Translations under genes and position numbers: made by a program
Shown: positions 11,696-24,100 of the stretch, in pieces
How positions within the stretch are numbered: the first letter of the stretch is position 1
Layout: every line of letters begins with the position of its first letter
Assembly (NCBI GenBank): GCA_024760905.1
Contig: CM045729.1
Location: 62,866,080-62,930,079 of the forward strand
DNA length: 64,000 bases
Direction of reading: 5' to 3'
DNA from: Plotosus lineatus
Lineage: Eukaryota > Chordata > Actinopteri > Siluriformes > Plotosidae
The notes under the pieces: model-generated
What the model was told of the DNA's origin: nothing
Database searches by the model: none
What the model saw: the letters and a program-made list of their open reading frames with translations, nothing else

Positions 11696-12028
11696 AGTGG
11701 TGGTCTAGTGGATAGGGTGCAGGATCGCTGATCCTAAGGTTGGGGGTTCGAGTCCCCACAAGGTTGTCACTGTCCCCCCAGTGTGGCTAACTGAGTTATC
11801 AAAGGCGGGCCATGTCTCTCACTGTCTATGGTGAGATGCATGTAAAAGAACCATTGCTGACTTTCGTAAAGAGTAGACTGCAATGCCATCAGTGTGTTTC
11901 TGTCCCTTGCTAAAGGGTTGTGACAGGAAGGGCATCCGACGTAAAAACCTCTGCCAAATCAAATGTGCGAATCAGATGATTCACTGTGGCGACTCCAGAG
12001 AAAGGGAAAAAGCCAAAAGGAAGAAATA
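11692..12028 (+). repeat. SINE-A, full-length reference copy
   Basis: Head gggaagtggtggtctagtgg (A-box-like), ggttcgagtcccc (B-box), a unique middle, then ggaagggcatccgacgtaaa matching the RTE LINE 5' end, then gatgattcactgtggcgact and a gaaaggaagaaa-type tail matching the LINE 3' end. Confidence 0.9.
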
Positions 12029-12111
12029 AAATTATTATTATTTATTTGGGGGGGGGGGGGGGGGGCCCGAACAATTTTTATACATTCATTTATTTATTCA
12101 TTTTTGTATCA

Positions 12112-12211
12112 CATTAAACGACCAGTGTCACAGGGTGCTGGAGCATATCTGCCAACTGTGATGAAAGTGATGTTCCCCCTGAATGGCTTGCATTCCATCA
12201 GAGAGTAAACA

Positions 12212-12272
<61 letters not shown>

Positions 12273-12430
12273 CAATAGGAATTTTAGAACAGCCAATTAA
12301 ACTGAGCTGCATCTCTTTGGACGGTGGGAGGAAACTGAAGTACCCTTTGGAAACCTATGCAAAAGAGAGAACATGCAAACTCCACATAGGAATGTCCTTG
12401 CTGAACTCAGGACTCAATTGCTTTTATTAC
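12112..12430 (-). repeat. Degraded SINE-B with a long (CA)n array inside
   Basis: Flanks read as SINE-B (ggtgggaggaaactgaagta, agaacatgcaaactccac). A pure (CA)n array of about 30 units occupies 12210-12270, and a G run precedes it at about 12049-12065. Confidence 0.65.
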
Positions 12431-12730
12431 TAATAGCCCTGCAAATTTTGCAGTAACTTGGGTGATTTCAATTTTATTGTTAAACAGCATATCTTCCATT
12501 GAATATTATTTTCTTTTGGAGAGCTTGTTCATCCAAAATCAGACTTCAGACAATGAAAGTTTGTTTACATTCATCTTTGCAAATGACTTTCCCTGGATAT
12601 TTAATACTGTATTACCCAGGCAAAGTCATTTACAAATACACCAGTGGTCCAAATTAATTAAAATTCAGCTTAAAAGAGTTGGACATTTTCTTCCCTATAG
12701 TCAGATATAGTCCTGAGTGTGTGTGCATGT

Positions 12731-12773
12731 GATCCATCATCCAGCACCCTATACCACTAGGCCACCACTGCCC
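12731..12773 (-). repeat. SINE-A head fragment
   Basis: Reads gggcagtggtggcctagtgg on the - strand; only about 43 bp remain. Confidence 0.7.
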
Positions 12774-12779
12774 AATCAA

Positions 12780-12991
12780 ATTCATCATTCATTCATTCAT
12801 TTTCTGAACCGCTTAATCCTATTTGGGTTTAATTGAGGCTGGAGCCCATTTCAGCCAACTTTGAGCAGGGCAGAGTATACCTGCCTGGAGAGTTCGCCAG
12901 GCCATCACAGGGCAGAAACACGCTGATGGCTATACAGCCTACTCTTGACAAAAGTCAACAATGGTTCTTTCACATGTCTCTTACCATAGAC
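12780..12991 (-). repeat. Composite SINE-A/SINE-B copy 1
   Basis: On the - strand the SINE-A middle (accattgttgacttttgtca) runs to cagcgtgtttctgccctgtg and then into the SINE-B 3' half, ending aagcggttcagaaaatgaat. The same junction occurs at about 46960 and 62165. Confidence 0.8.
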
Positions 12992-13370
12992 AAGTCATAA
13001 CTGCTCTTTTTATCGGGCTTCAACATTTATTCTATTTTAAGACTATATGGTATGAAAAAGGAGGCAGCCATCTGTTCTGAATGATATGAAGTAATGCAGT
13101 CTGTCTCTTATCAAGACAGGACAGTCTGTAAAAAATTCTAAAATGTATTTAATCTCTATAATGAATGGTCTATCAAGGACTGTATGTTCATCCTTTGGTA
13201 TAAATATTCAAATGTTGTTAGATAGTTTCCAGATAGCAGTGCACTTCAAAGTCAAGGGCTCTGGACTGTTGCAGGCTACAGTGTTGATTGTTGTTATGCA
13301 CAGAAACATTGTGAATAAGCTTCTGGATACAAGTTACAGTTAAATACCTCACCATTTAAACAGACCTTTG
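12992..13370. other. Non-repetitive sequence upstream of the candidate pdzk1 promoter
   Basis: No supported exon. Short GTTAAAT near 13339 resembles an HNF1 half-site, but one half-site proves nothing. Confidence 0.35.
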
Positions 13371-13464
13371 GTCTGTCAAAGTCCATTTTACATGGCTAAA
13401 TAAAACTTGTGCAAAAAGATGTAAGCCCCGCCTTTTGTCTGGGACATTGACAGGACAGGAACAG
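13371..13464 (+). promoter_or_regulatory. pdzk1: Candidate pdzk1 promoter and first non-coding exon
   Basis: CAAAGTCCA at 13377-13385 is an HNF4-type half-site. Just upstream, CAGACC and GGTCTG form a short inverted repeat around TTT. A TATA-like ctaaataaaa lies at 13396-13405. About 60 bp further on, ACAG|gtgagt (13464/13465) is a near-perfect donor, so an exon from about 13425 to 13464 could splice to 14983 just ahead of the ATG. This would suit a gene expressed in kidney, gut and liver. It is inference from motifs alone. Confidence 0.45.
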
Positions 13465-14982
13465 GTGAGTGGCATCTACCTGCGCTGTATATTATTTACA
13501 ATTGTCTTAGATCTGTCTGAAAATTACACCTATGGAAACGTTCATTAAAAAAAGAGTCTGCTCGGCTACTGGTCAGCATGTCTGTTTAGTCTTTTAGTTA
13601 AACAGGATCTGTTGCTTTCATGCTATTTCTGAAATGATGTCATTTAGTTTTATTCCATTTGTTTTCTTTTACATTTCTATGCCACTTTTATGACAATTAC
13701 TGCGGTTTGATTTATGCAGATTGTGAAATGTTGTTCCTGGTTGCCTGTCTTCTTTCGGCCACGATACTAATAAGCAACATAAAGATTATGTGTAGATAAA
13801 AACAACCTTTTAATGTACCCAAGTAAAACTTAGCATTCATAGAAATCAGCAATCATTGTATTACAGGGTATCTGTACAGGAAATAGTTTGTTATGCTGTA
13901 ACCAATGAAGGGAAAATTATCAGGTCCCTGAGGTTTGGCTCAAATTAACTTTTCACTAATATTACACAACAAGGAGCAGCACAGGCAGCACAGATTGACA
14001 TACATCATATATGGATTTATTTTCTTTATATATGATATTACATGGCATTTTCTAGGTAACCACAAGTGAGCTTTTTTAAATATAGGACTGCTTTTTGTGC
14101 TTTGTTTAAATATACAGAAGAAAGTCTTAATGAAAACTGTAAAAATGGGGGAAATTTTAGAATTGAGGCAAGAAAATAGGAATGCTTCTGTACTTTGTAA
14201 ACCCTACAAACATATTCTTAACCATAAGGCTGATCACTGTCCTTTTCTTGGTGCATGAGGGGGGGGTCACCGTTTATTTTTTATTATGGAGGCAAAGTGC
14301 AAGTAATCCAGAAAGAAGTGCACTTTGTCATAACACCTCCAGTTTAACAATTAACACCTAAAGAGCCTTATTATTTTTAATTTATACAATCTCAGCACAT
14401 TATCTTCTTATTCATCTCAATATTATTATTCACCATACTAATAGTAAATGGTAAGAGTCACTCATCAATTTATCTCGGTACTTGATTGACTTTCCGAAAG
14501 CACTATTTCAAATAAATGCCCATTTTCCACATTATCCTTAAGGTTACTGGGGCAGGCATTTGATTGCATTACATACAAACACAACACAACACGATACAGT
14601 AAAATACAGTACAATACATTACGAAACCTATAAAAGAAATACTCAAGATATTTTATATTTTATATAAAACTTGTAAAGTGACTGCAATTTTTCAGCCCAT
14701 TGATCTATTTATCACTTTATCTATCTAAATTACACATACATTTATTTATTTCACGTGCATTTACATTTTAATATACTGTAAATGACATCATAGATGTAAG
14801 GAAAGATATAAGAGTACCTTTCACCACACTTCACTGATAAGCCCAGCGTTGTTACAGTATGCTGTAAAATGAGTTGGCAGGGTGGGATGATGGGTGTGTT
14901 AAGATGATAAGATAGTGAAGATAATTATATTTCATCAGGTATCAGACTTGGTCTATTACATTTTATTTTTCTATTATAAAAG
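13465..14982 (+). other. pdzk1: Probable pdzk1 intron 1
   Basis: AT-rich, with no LINE or SINE that I can recognise. It is bounded by the candidate donor at 13465 and the acceptor AG at 14981-14982. Confidence 0.4.
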
Positions 14983-14988
14983 AGAAGA

Positions 14989-15195
14989 ATGGCTGTGCCA
15001 AAACCTCGAGTGATTGCACTTTCCAAGCGTGAAGGCCAGAGCTATGGCTTCTACCTGAGAATTGAGGAAGGAGTAGAAGGTCATTTGGTCCGGGCCTTGG
15101 AGATGGGTGGTCCTGCTGAACTTGCAGGACTAAAGGATGGGGATCGCATTATCAGAGTTAATGGAACTTTTGTGGACAACATGGAACACAGCCAG
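14989..15195 (+). CDS. pdzk1: pdzk1 coding exon 1 (residues 1-69, most of PDZ1)
   Basis: Starts at the ATG of MAVPKPRV and ends CAG|gtataa in phase 0. It holds the PDZ1 binding loop SYGF and the [13 protein letters not shown] strand typical of NHERF PDZ domains. An upstream pyrimidine tract and AG at 14981-14982 suggest that the first six bases before the ATG are the end of a spliced 5'UTR. Confidence 0.95.
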
Positions 15196-18100
15196 GTATA
15201 AACTAAATTTTAGGAAAAGCTTAAAAACTTAGCACATCCATAAGGTTTCATAGTTATAAATAAAACATTACTTCAATGACCATAGCACCATACATGTGTT
15301 TCTTTTTTTTTTTCTCCATCAGGTTGCTGATCTGGTAAAGAAAAGTGGATTGACTGTCACATTTCATGTTCTGGGAGATGAAGCATACACGCAGGCCAAA
15401 CGCAATGGCATAAATCTTACAGAACCAAAAGTTTCTTTTCAACCCACCATGAACGGAGTCTCTGCTTCAGGTCCGAAACTCAAACTTTGCTTTGTGCAGA
15501 AGAGCAGCAAAGGCTTTGGTTTCTCAATCAAATCCACTAAAGGTAAAAAAGAATAGACACTCTGAAACCTATTTGAAATCACCTATGCGATCTGTAATTT
15601 GCTTGTCTGAACGGTTGATCAGTTCTCTGAATTTTCAGACGGAGACAGATCGACCATGACAAATGTGATTGCGGGAGGCAATGCTGATAAAGCAGGAGTA
15701 AAAGAAGGTGATTTTCTGGTGGAGTTGAATGGAGAAAATATTGAAGGCTTAAAACACAATTTGATTGTGGAAAAGGTAAGCAAAGTTTCAAATGGAATAT
15801 TTCTTTGTTGTAGTTTATGTGTTTTTTTTTTTTTTTAAATGTACAGTTGAGTTCAAAGTAATAGTCGTCAGACATCACTATTCTGATCAATCGCTGTTTT
15901 GGTAGAAATGATATTTGTACATGGCAAATAATTTATGAGAGGTAGAGTAATAGAATCCAACACAACCAACAGTTATGACATGAATGCTGCTGATTCTGTG
16001 TAAGTTAATCACTTATTGAAAGAGGCGTGTTCAAAATAATAGCAGTGTGGCGTTTAATTAGTGACATCATTCATTCTTTGAAAATCAGGTGCCAATGATT
16101 GTCCTTATTTAAGGAAGGAAGCCAGCAAATGTTGTACATGCTGGTTATAGAGCACTTATCTCTGAAATTCTGAGGAAATTGGGTCGTTCCAGACATTGTT
16201 CAGAACAACAGCGTACCTTGATTAAAAATGCTGATTGGAGATTGGGAAACATGTAAAGAAGTGCATAAAATGAGAGACTGCTCAGATAAAATGATCACAA
16301 ATGCTTTAAAATAGCAACCAAAACCGGAAAGATATGGGAGAAAGCAAAAAATTACGACTCAAATGGTTCAAAGAAGAGCCAAAATGGCAAGGAGTTGTCC
16401 AACAATCAGCTCCAGGAAGGTCAAAGAAGGTCTGAAGTTACCTGTGAGCTCTGTTACAAATATAAGATGCCCATGTGAAGCAAAGCTATCGGCAAGAAGC
16501 CCCCAGAAAGTCCCACGATTAAAAAATGACGTGCTAAAGAGGTTACAATTTGCCAAAGAGCACATTGACTGGCTTAAAGAGAAATGGAGCAACATTTTGT
16601 GGACTGATGAAAGTACGATTGTTCTTTTTGGGTCTACGAAGATGAACCCCAAACACTGAATTCAAGCCACAGTACACTGTAAAGACAGTGAAACATGGTG
16701 GATGCAAGCATCACGCTACAGGTATGTTTCTTATACTATGGTGTTGGGCCAATTTATCGCAGACCAGGGATCATGGATCAGTTTGAATAAAGACCGGATT
16801 CCAAAAACCTTGGAACACTATACAAATTGTGAATAAAAACTGAATGCAATGATGTGGGAGTGCAGAATTTCTATATTTTATTCCAAATAGAACATAGAAG
16901 ACATGGTCATAATTTAAACTGAGAAAATGTATCATTTGTAATCAATGTTAATTTTAAATTTCATGGTGTCAACAAATCTAAAAAAAGTTGGCACAGGTAC
17001 CGATAAGAGACTGGAAAAGTCAATTCCACTTATAACGAACAACTGGAAGACCAATTACCACTAATGAGGTCCATTGGCAACATGGTTAAGTCTAAAAAGA
17101 GCTTCTCAGAGTAGCAGTGTCGCTCAGAAGTGAAGATGAGTAGAGGATCAGCAATTCCCACAATGTTGCGCAGAAAGATAGTGGAGCAATATCAGAAAGG
17201 TGTTTCTCAGCAAAAAATTGCAAAGAGTTTGAAGTTATCATCATCTACAGTGTATAACATCATCCAAAGATTCAGAGAATCTGAAACAATCTCTGTGCGT
17301 AAGGGTCAAGGCTGAAAAACCATGCTGGATGCCCGTGATCTTTGAGCCCTGAAACGGCACTGCACCACAAACAGGAACGCTACTGTAAGGAAAATTACAG
17401 AATAAACTCAGCAATACTTCCAGAAACCGTTGTAGGTGAACACAATCCACCATGCCATCCGCCGTTGCTAGCTGAAACTCTACAGTCCAAAGAAGAAGCC
17501 ATTAATAAACAGAAGCCAGAAGTGCAGGCATTTTGTCTGGTCCAGTGGTCATTTAAAATGGACTGTGGCAAAGTGGAAAACTGTTCTGTGGTCAGACGAA
17601 TCACAATTCGGAGTTCTTTATGGAAAACTGGGACGCCACGTCATCCGCACTAAGAGGACAAGAGCAACCCAAGTTGTTATCAGTGCTCAGTTCAGAAGCC
17701 TGCATCTGTGATGATATGGGGTTGCATGAGTGCATGTGGCATGGGCAGCTTGCACATTGGGAAAGGCACCGTCAATGCAGAAAGGTATATTCAGGTGTTA
17801 GATCAACATATGCTCCCATCCAGACACTGTGTCTTTCAGAGACGACCTTGCATTTTTCAACATGATAATGCCAGACCAAATGCAGCATTAATTACAACAT
17901 CATGGCTGTGTAGGAAAAGGATCCAGGTATTGAAATAGCCAGCTTGCAGTCCAGATCTTTCACCTATAGAGAACATTTGGCGCATCATAAAGAGGAAGGT
18001 GCAACAAAGAAGGCCCGAGACACTTGAACAGTTAGAGGCCTATATTAGACAAGAATGGGACAGCATTCCTATTTCTAAACTTCAGAAACTTGTCTCTTCA

Positions 18101-21100
18101 GTCTCCAGACGTTTGCAGTGGTGAAAATGGCCTTATCCCAACTTTTTTTTTTAGATTTGTTCACAGCATGAAGTTTAAAAACAACATATTTTTCCCTTAA
18201 AATGATACATTTTCTCAGTTTAAACTTCTGACCCTGTCATCTATGTTCTATTCGGAATAAAATATTGAAATTTGGCATTTCCACATCATTGCATTCAGTT
18301 TATATTCACAATTTGCATAGTGTCCCAACTTTTTTGGAATCCGGTTTGTACATCAAGAATGCTTGAAGAGATTGTGCTGCCTTATGCTGAAGAGGAAATG
18401 TCCTTGAAATGGGTGTTCCAACAAGATATTGACCTCAAACACACCAGTAATGGGACAACATCTTGGTTCCAGAAAGACAAGATTGGCGTTATGTAGCGCC
18501 CGGCCCAATCCTCGGACCTTAATCAAATAGAAAACTTGAGGAGTGACATCAAAAGTGCAGCTTCTGAGCCAAAACCAAGAAATTAAGAAGAACTGTGGAA
18601 TGTAGTCCAATCATCCTGGGCTGGAAAACCTGTTCACAGGTGCCAGAAGTTGGTTGACTCCATGCAGCACAGCTGTATAGCAGCTCTCAGAAACAGTGGT
18701 TATACAAGTAAATATTAGTGCAGTGATTCAGAGTAAAGCAAAATCTTACATTTTTCAGTTTATACCATGAATGTTTGAGTTTTTAAAGCAGAATGCAGCC
18801 ACTGCTACTTTTTTTGAACAGTGTAATGTTCACTTTTCTTCAGTTTCTGTAATAACCTAAAAATAAATGTTCCTTTGAATAACACAATTTTTGATATACA
18901 GTGTATGTTTTCTTCATGTTTTGAATAAAAAATGTGTAGTGTTCCCAGTGATTTTGTGTACTGTATGTCGAAATAAAAGCTGTTGTACGGATTTTTAGTT
19001 TATTCACATTTTTAAAAACACTGCTATTATTTTAAACGCAACTGCATATAATATTCATCTCTGCTTGTTAGATTAAGGCTGCTGGGAATAGAGTGATGTT
19101 TTTACTTGTGGACATGGACACGGACACATACTATAAGAATAGAAACATCAGATTGGAAACCGGACTGGCGACTACAAAGTACCTGCCACTGACTCCTCGC
19201 ATAGTTGAAATCACCAGGACAGCGAGTGGTTATGGCTTCTTCCTTAAGGAAGACCCTAAGATTTCAGGTAAGCACATAAATTACTTTCTCCGCAGAAACC
19301 TCTCAATATGCCACCGAACATGTGTGTGTTTTTCGAGCTGACGTTCCATGACCAGAGATGCAACAAGTGTAACACAACACTTCAACAAATACCCTGAGCA
19401 TATATGCATTCCTTTCAAACCAATTGATCAGATTACATTAGATTAGATTCAACTTTATTGTTATTACACATGTATAAACACAGGGTAAGGAATGTTGTTT
19501 AGCATCCAATCAGAAGTGCAGAAAGCAGCAAGCGCAATATAAACAATGGCAGAATAACTGATTGCTGAGGCATTTGTGCTCGCCTTGCACATTTACGCCT
19601 CTCTGCATACACAATCCTTGCTGAGCAACATGTTTTTGCAATCATAGCTAAGCTGGAAGAGAAAATGCAGTGAAGTGCGAAGGAATTCAAGGAAGAAAGG
19701 TGTGCAGACCATAGACACCATAGCCAAGAACATTTTATTTTATTTATTTATTTATTTATTTAAGGGACAATGTACAGGAACATTAAGCTCATAGAGACAG
19801 AGATGTACTGTACCAGATTATAGCTTAATAGCTAGTTTCCATCTGTAGTCCCTAATTTTAGAACGGCCAATTAACCTACAGTGCATGTCTTTGGATTGTG
19901 GGAGGAAACCGGAGCACCCGGAGGAAACCCACACAAGCACGGGGAGAACATGCAAACTCCACACAGAAACGCCCAGGCCGGGAATCGAACCCGGGCCTTC
20001 TTGCTGTGAGGCGGACGTGCTAACCACTACGCCACCGTGCCGTCCATCATTGCAGTGGTTTCAGAAAAAAAATTTAAATGAAAACAATCCAATGATAGAA
20101 ACATCACACCCCTATTCCACCATGCTGGCTATTGGTTTTACACACACGTCAATTCTGGTATTGTTTCCAGTTGTTCTTGCTATTCAGCAATTCAGACCAC
20201 TAAACAGCTTATGAATGCAGCCATGAGGGGGGGGCACAAACCAGTGTCTCTCCCTCACGCCGGTCCCAAGCCCGGATAAATGCAGAGGGTTGCGTCAGGA
20301 AGGGCATCCGGCGTAAAACAAATGCCAAATAAACTATGCGAATCACAAGAAAGAATGACATACCGGATCGGTCGAGGCCCGGGTTAACAACGACCGCCAT
20401 CAGTGCCGTCAACCAACAGGGTGCTGATGGAAATTGGACTACTGTTGGTCGAAGACGTCGAAGAAGGAGAGGCGGGAGGCGCGTCCGTTGCCAGGGAGAG
20501 AAGAGGAAAGGCATGAGTCTAGGACTGAAAGTAGGGACTTTGAATATTGGAACTATGACAGGAAAAGGTAGAGAGCTGGCTGACATGATGCAGAGGAGGA
20601 AGGTGGACATACTGTGTGTTCAGGAGACCAGGTGGAAAGGTCGCAAGGCTAGAAGCATAGGAGCAGGGTTTAAGCTGTTTTATCACGGTGTGGATGGGAA
20701 GAGAAATGGAGTCGGAGTCATCTTGAAGGAGGAGTTTGCCAGGAATGTTCTAGAAGTGAAAAGAGTGTCAGACAGAGTGATGAGTCTCAAGTTAGAAATT
20801 AAAGGTGTGATGGTCAATGTTGTTAGTGCTTATGCCCCACAGACAGGATGTGAGCGAGAAGAGAAGGAGAGATTCTGGAGGGAGTTAGATGAAGTGATGC
20901 AGAGTACCCCCAGAGGTGAAAGAGTGGTCATTGGGGCAGACTTCAATGGACATGTTGGTGCAGGAAACAGAGGGGACGAGGAAGTGATGGGTAGGTTTGG
21001 TATCCAGGACAGGAGCATGAAGGACAGATGTTGGTAGATTTTGCAAAAAGGATGGAAATGGCTGTGGTGAATACTTTCTTCCAGAAGAGAGAGGAGCATA

Positions 21101-24100
21101 GGGTGACTTATAAAAGTGGAGGTAGGAGCACACAGGTAGACTACATCTTGTGCAGGCGATGTAATTTAAAGGAAGTCAGTGACTGCAAAGTAGTAGCGGG
21201 TGAGAGTGTTGCCAAACAGCATAGGATGGTGGTGTGCAGGATGATGCTGATGGTGAGGAAGGTGAAGAAGGCAAAGGCAGAGCAGAAGACAAAGTGGTGG
21301 AAGTTGAAAAAGGAAGAGTGTCGGGTTGTCTTCAAGGAGGAGTTGAAACAGGCTTTGGGTGGTCAGGAAGTGCTTCCAGATGACTGGACAACTACAGCGA
21401 ATGTGATCAGGGAGACAGGTAGGAGAATACTTGGTGTGTCATCTGGAAGGAAAGTAGATAAGGAGACTTGGTGGTGGAATGAGGAAGTGCAGGAGTGTGT
21501 ACAAAGGAAGAGATTAGCTAAGAAGAAGTGGGACATTGACAAAACCGAAGAGAGTAAACAGGAGTACAGGGAGACACAGCGTAAGGCAAAGGTAGCAGTG
21601 TCAAAGGCCAAACAGAGCGCGTTTGATGACTTGTATGCTCGGTTGGAAAGTAAGGAGGAGAAAATGATTTATACAGGTTGGCACAGCAGAGAAATAGAGA
21701 TGGGAAGGACGTGCAGCAAGTTAGATTGATAAAGGACAGACAGGGAAATGTACTGACTGATGACAGAAGCGTGCTGGGAAGATGGAAAGAGTACTTTGAA
21801 GAGCTGATGAATGAGGAAAATGAGAGAGAAAAAGAGTAGAAGAGGTGACTGTTGAGGACCAGGAAGTAGCAAAGATTAGTAAGGGTGAAGTGAGGAGGGC
21901 ATTGAAGAGGATGAAGAATGGAAAGGCAGTTGGTCCTGATGACATACCGGTGGAGGTATGGAAGTGTCTAGGAGAGGTAGCAGTAGATTTTCTGACAAGA
22001 ACATTTAACAAGGTCTTAGTGAGCGAGAGGATGCCAGAGGAATGGAGGAGAAGTGTGCTGGTGCCCATTTTTAAGAACAAGGGAGACGTGCAGAGTTGTG
22101 GCAACTACAGAGGGATAAAGTTGATGAGCCATACGATGAAGTTATGGGAAAGAATAGTGGAAGCTAGACTAAGGGCAGAAGTCAGCATTTGTGAACAACA
22201 GTTTGGTTTCATGCCCAGAAAGAGCACCACAGATGCAGTGTTTGCCTTGAGGACGTTAATGGAGAAGTACAGAGAAGGTCAGACGGAGCTGCATTGTGCC
22301 TTTGTGGATCTGGAGAAAGCATATGACAGGGTGCCGAGAGAAGAACTGTGGTATTGCATGAGGAAGTCTGGAGTGGCAGAGAAGTATGTTAGAGTGGTGC
22401 AGGACATGTATGAGAGATGTAAGACAGTGGTGAGGTGTGCTGTTGGTGTGACAGAAGAGTTCAAGGTGGAGGTGGGACTGCATCAAGGGTCAGCTCTGAG
22501 CCCCTTCTTGTTCGCTATGGTGATGGACAGGCTGACAGACGAGGTTAGACAAGATTCCCCATGGACTATGATGTTTGCAGATGACATTGTAATCTGTAGT
22601 GAGAGCAGAGAACAAGTGCAGGAAAATCTAGAGAGCTGGAGGTATGCCCTGGAAAGGAGGGGAATGAAGATTAGCCTCAGTAAGACAGAATACATGTGCA
22701 TGAATGACAAGGACCAAAGAGGAACGGTGAGATTACAGGGAGCAGAGATAAGAAAGGTGGAGGATTTTAAGTACTTAGGCTCAACAATCCAGAGCAATGG
22801 AGAGTGTGGAAAAGAGGTGAAGCAGCATGTGCAGGCAGGTTGGAATGGTTGGAGAAAAGTGTCGGTGTGATGTGTGATAGGAGGGTATCGGCAAAAATGA
22901 AAGGAAAAGTGTACAAGACGGTGTTGAGGCCAACGATGCTGTATGGGTTAGAAACAGTGGCCCTGGGGAAAAGACAGGAGGCAGAGTTGGAGGTAGCAGA
23001 GATGAAAATGTTGAGGTTCTCTTTGGGAGTAACGAGGATGGATAGGATTAGGAATGAGCACGTCAGAGGGACAGCACATGTAAGACGTTTTGGAGACAAA
23101 GTCAGAGAGGCTAGATTGAGATGGTTTGGACATGTACAGAGGAGGGATAGTGAGTATATTGGTAATAGGATGCTGAGGCTGGAACTACCAGGCAAAAGGC
23201 CTAGAGGAAGACCAAAGAGACGATTTATGGATGTGGTAAAGGAGGACATGAAGGTCGTTGGTGTAAGAGAAGAAGATGTAAAGGATAGGGTGAGATGGAG
23301 GCAGATGATTCGCTGTGGCGACCCCTGAAGGGAAAAGCCGAAAGGAAAAGAAGAAGAAGACCACTAAACAGCTTACAGGAGCACTGCAGGGCAACATAGA
23401 CATACAGCCATTCACCCTCACCAAGGGGCAACAGAGAATATCCAGTTAGCGGAATGTGCATGTCTTTGCAGTGTGGGAGGAAACCAGAACACCCAGAACC
23501 AAAGCCACACAAAAATACCCTTTACACAGGGCTCAAACTCAAAAAGTACTCACCATTACATCACCATCCTGCCATGTAAACAAATTATTTTGGGGGAAAA
23601 TTACAACCATAAAGTAATTAGGAAAAAAAACTAAATATTTATTAATCCTTTTGAAAAATACAGATTAATATCACCAGATCCCAGTTTCCAAAGATCAACC
23701 ATAAAATGCGATTATCTTCCAGTTTCCTAAGTAATTCAACAAAGGTTGTTGCCAACGACATTGTATTTGGATCATTAATTTTCTAAGCTGTATAATCATA
23801 ATTAGGGTTGTGGGAAATCTGCCACCCATTTCAGCAGACTTTGGGGAAGGGTACAGTACAACATGGACAGCTCGATAGACCACCACAGGGCCAACACACA
23901 CAACCATTCACACTCACACTTAGAAGGGATGTGGAAGAGCCAATTAGCCTATTGTGCATGTTTTTGAACTGTGGGAAGAAACCAGAGTACCTGGAGGAAA
24001 CCCATGGGCGTACAGGGAGACCATGCAAACTCCACACAGAAATGCCCAAAACCACATTTGTACCAGTAATTTAGAAATTGTTTCCAGCTTCCAGCATATA

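Larger units (their letters stand above)
15844..19044 (+). mobile_element. Outer Tc1-like transposon in pdzk1 intron 3 (dead)
   Basis: Left terminus cagttgagttcaaagtaata (after TA at 15842) pairs inverted with the right terminus, whose reverse strand reads cagttgcgttTaaaataata ending at 19044. Inner copies of ttcaaaataatagcagtg (16031) and its complement (18807) give the usual doubled Tc1 repeat. Transposase pieces on the + strand include [19 protein letters not shown] (16560-16620) and [17 protein letters not shown] (18400-18450). A second transposon splits it. Confidence 0.85.
20212..23358 (+). mobile_element. RTE-like LINE, full length, in pdzk1 intron 4
   Basis: Flanked by an exact 17-bp target duplication gaccactaaacagctta (20195-20211 and 23359-23375). 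It starts tgaatgcagccatgaggggg and ends in gaagaagaag. Four open pieces cover endonuclease ([33 protein letters not shown]) and reverse transcriptase ([28 protein letters not shown]). Breaks lie near 21030, 21730-21840 and 22865. It has the same orientation as pdzk1. Confidence 0.96.

Noticed and set aside
11692..11765. tRNA gene (A-box and B-box-like motifs at the start of SINE-A and SINE-B copies)
   Set aside because: The heads are diverged, do not fold into a cloverleaf with a clear anticodon by eye, and always continue into SINE bodies.
20336..21037. Host gene 'craniofacial development protein 2-like'
   Set aside because: The same endonuclease occurs in at least four copies, each followed by reverse transcriptase and flanked by target duplications, so it is a LINE.
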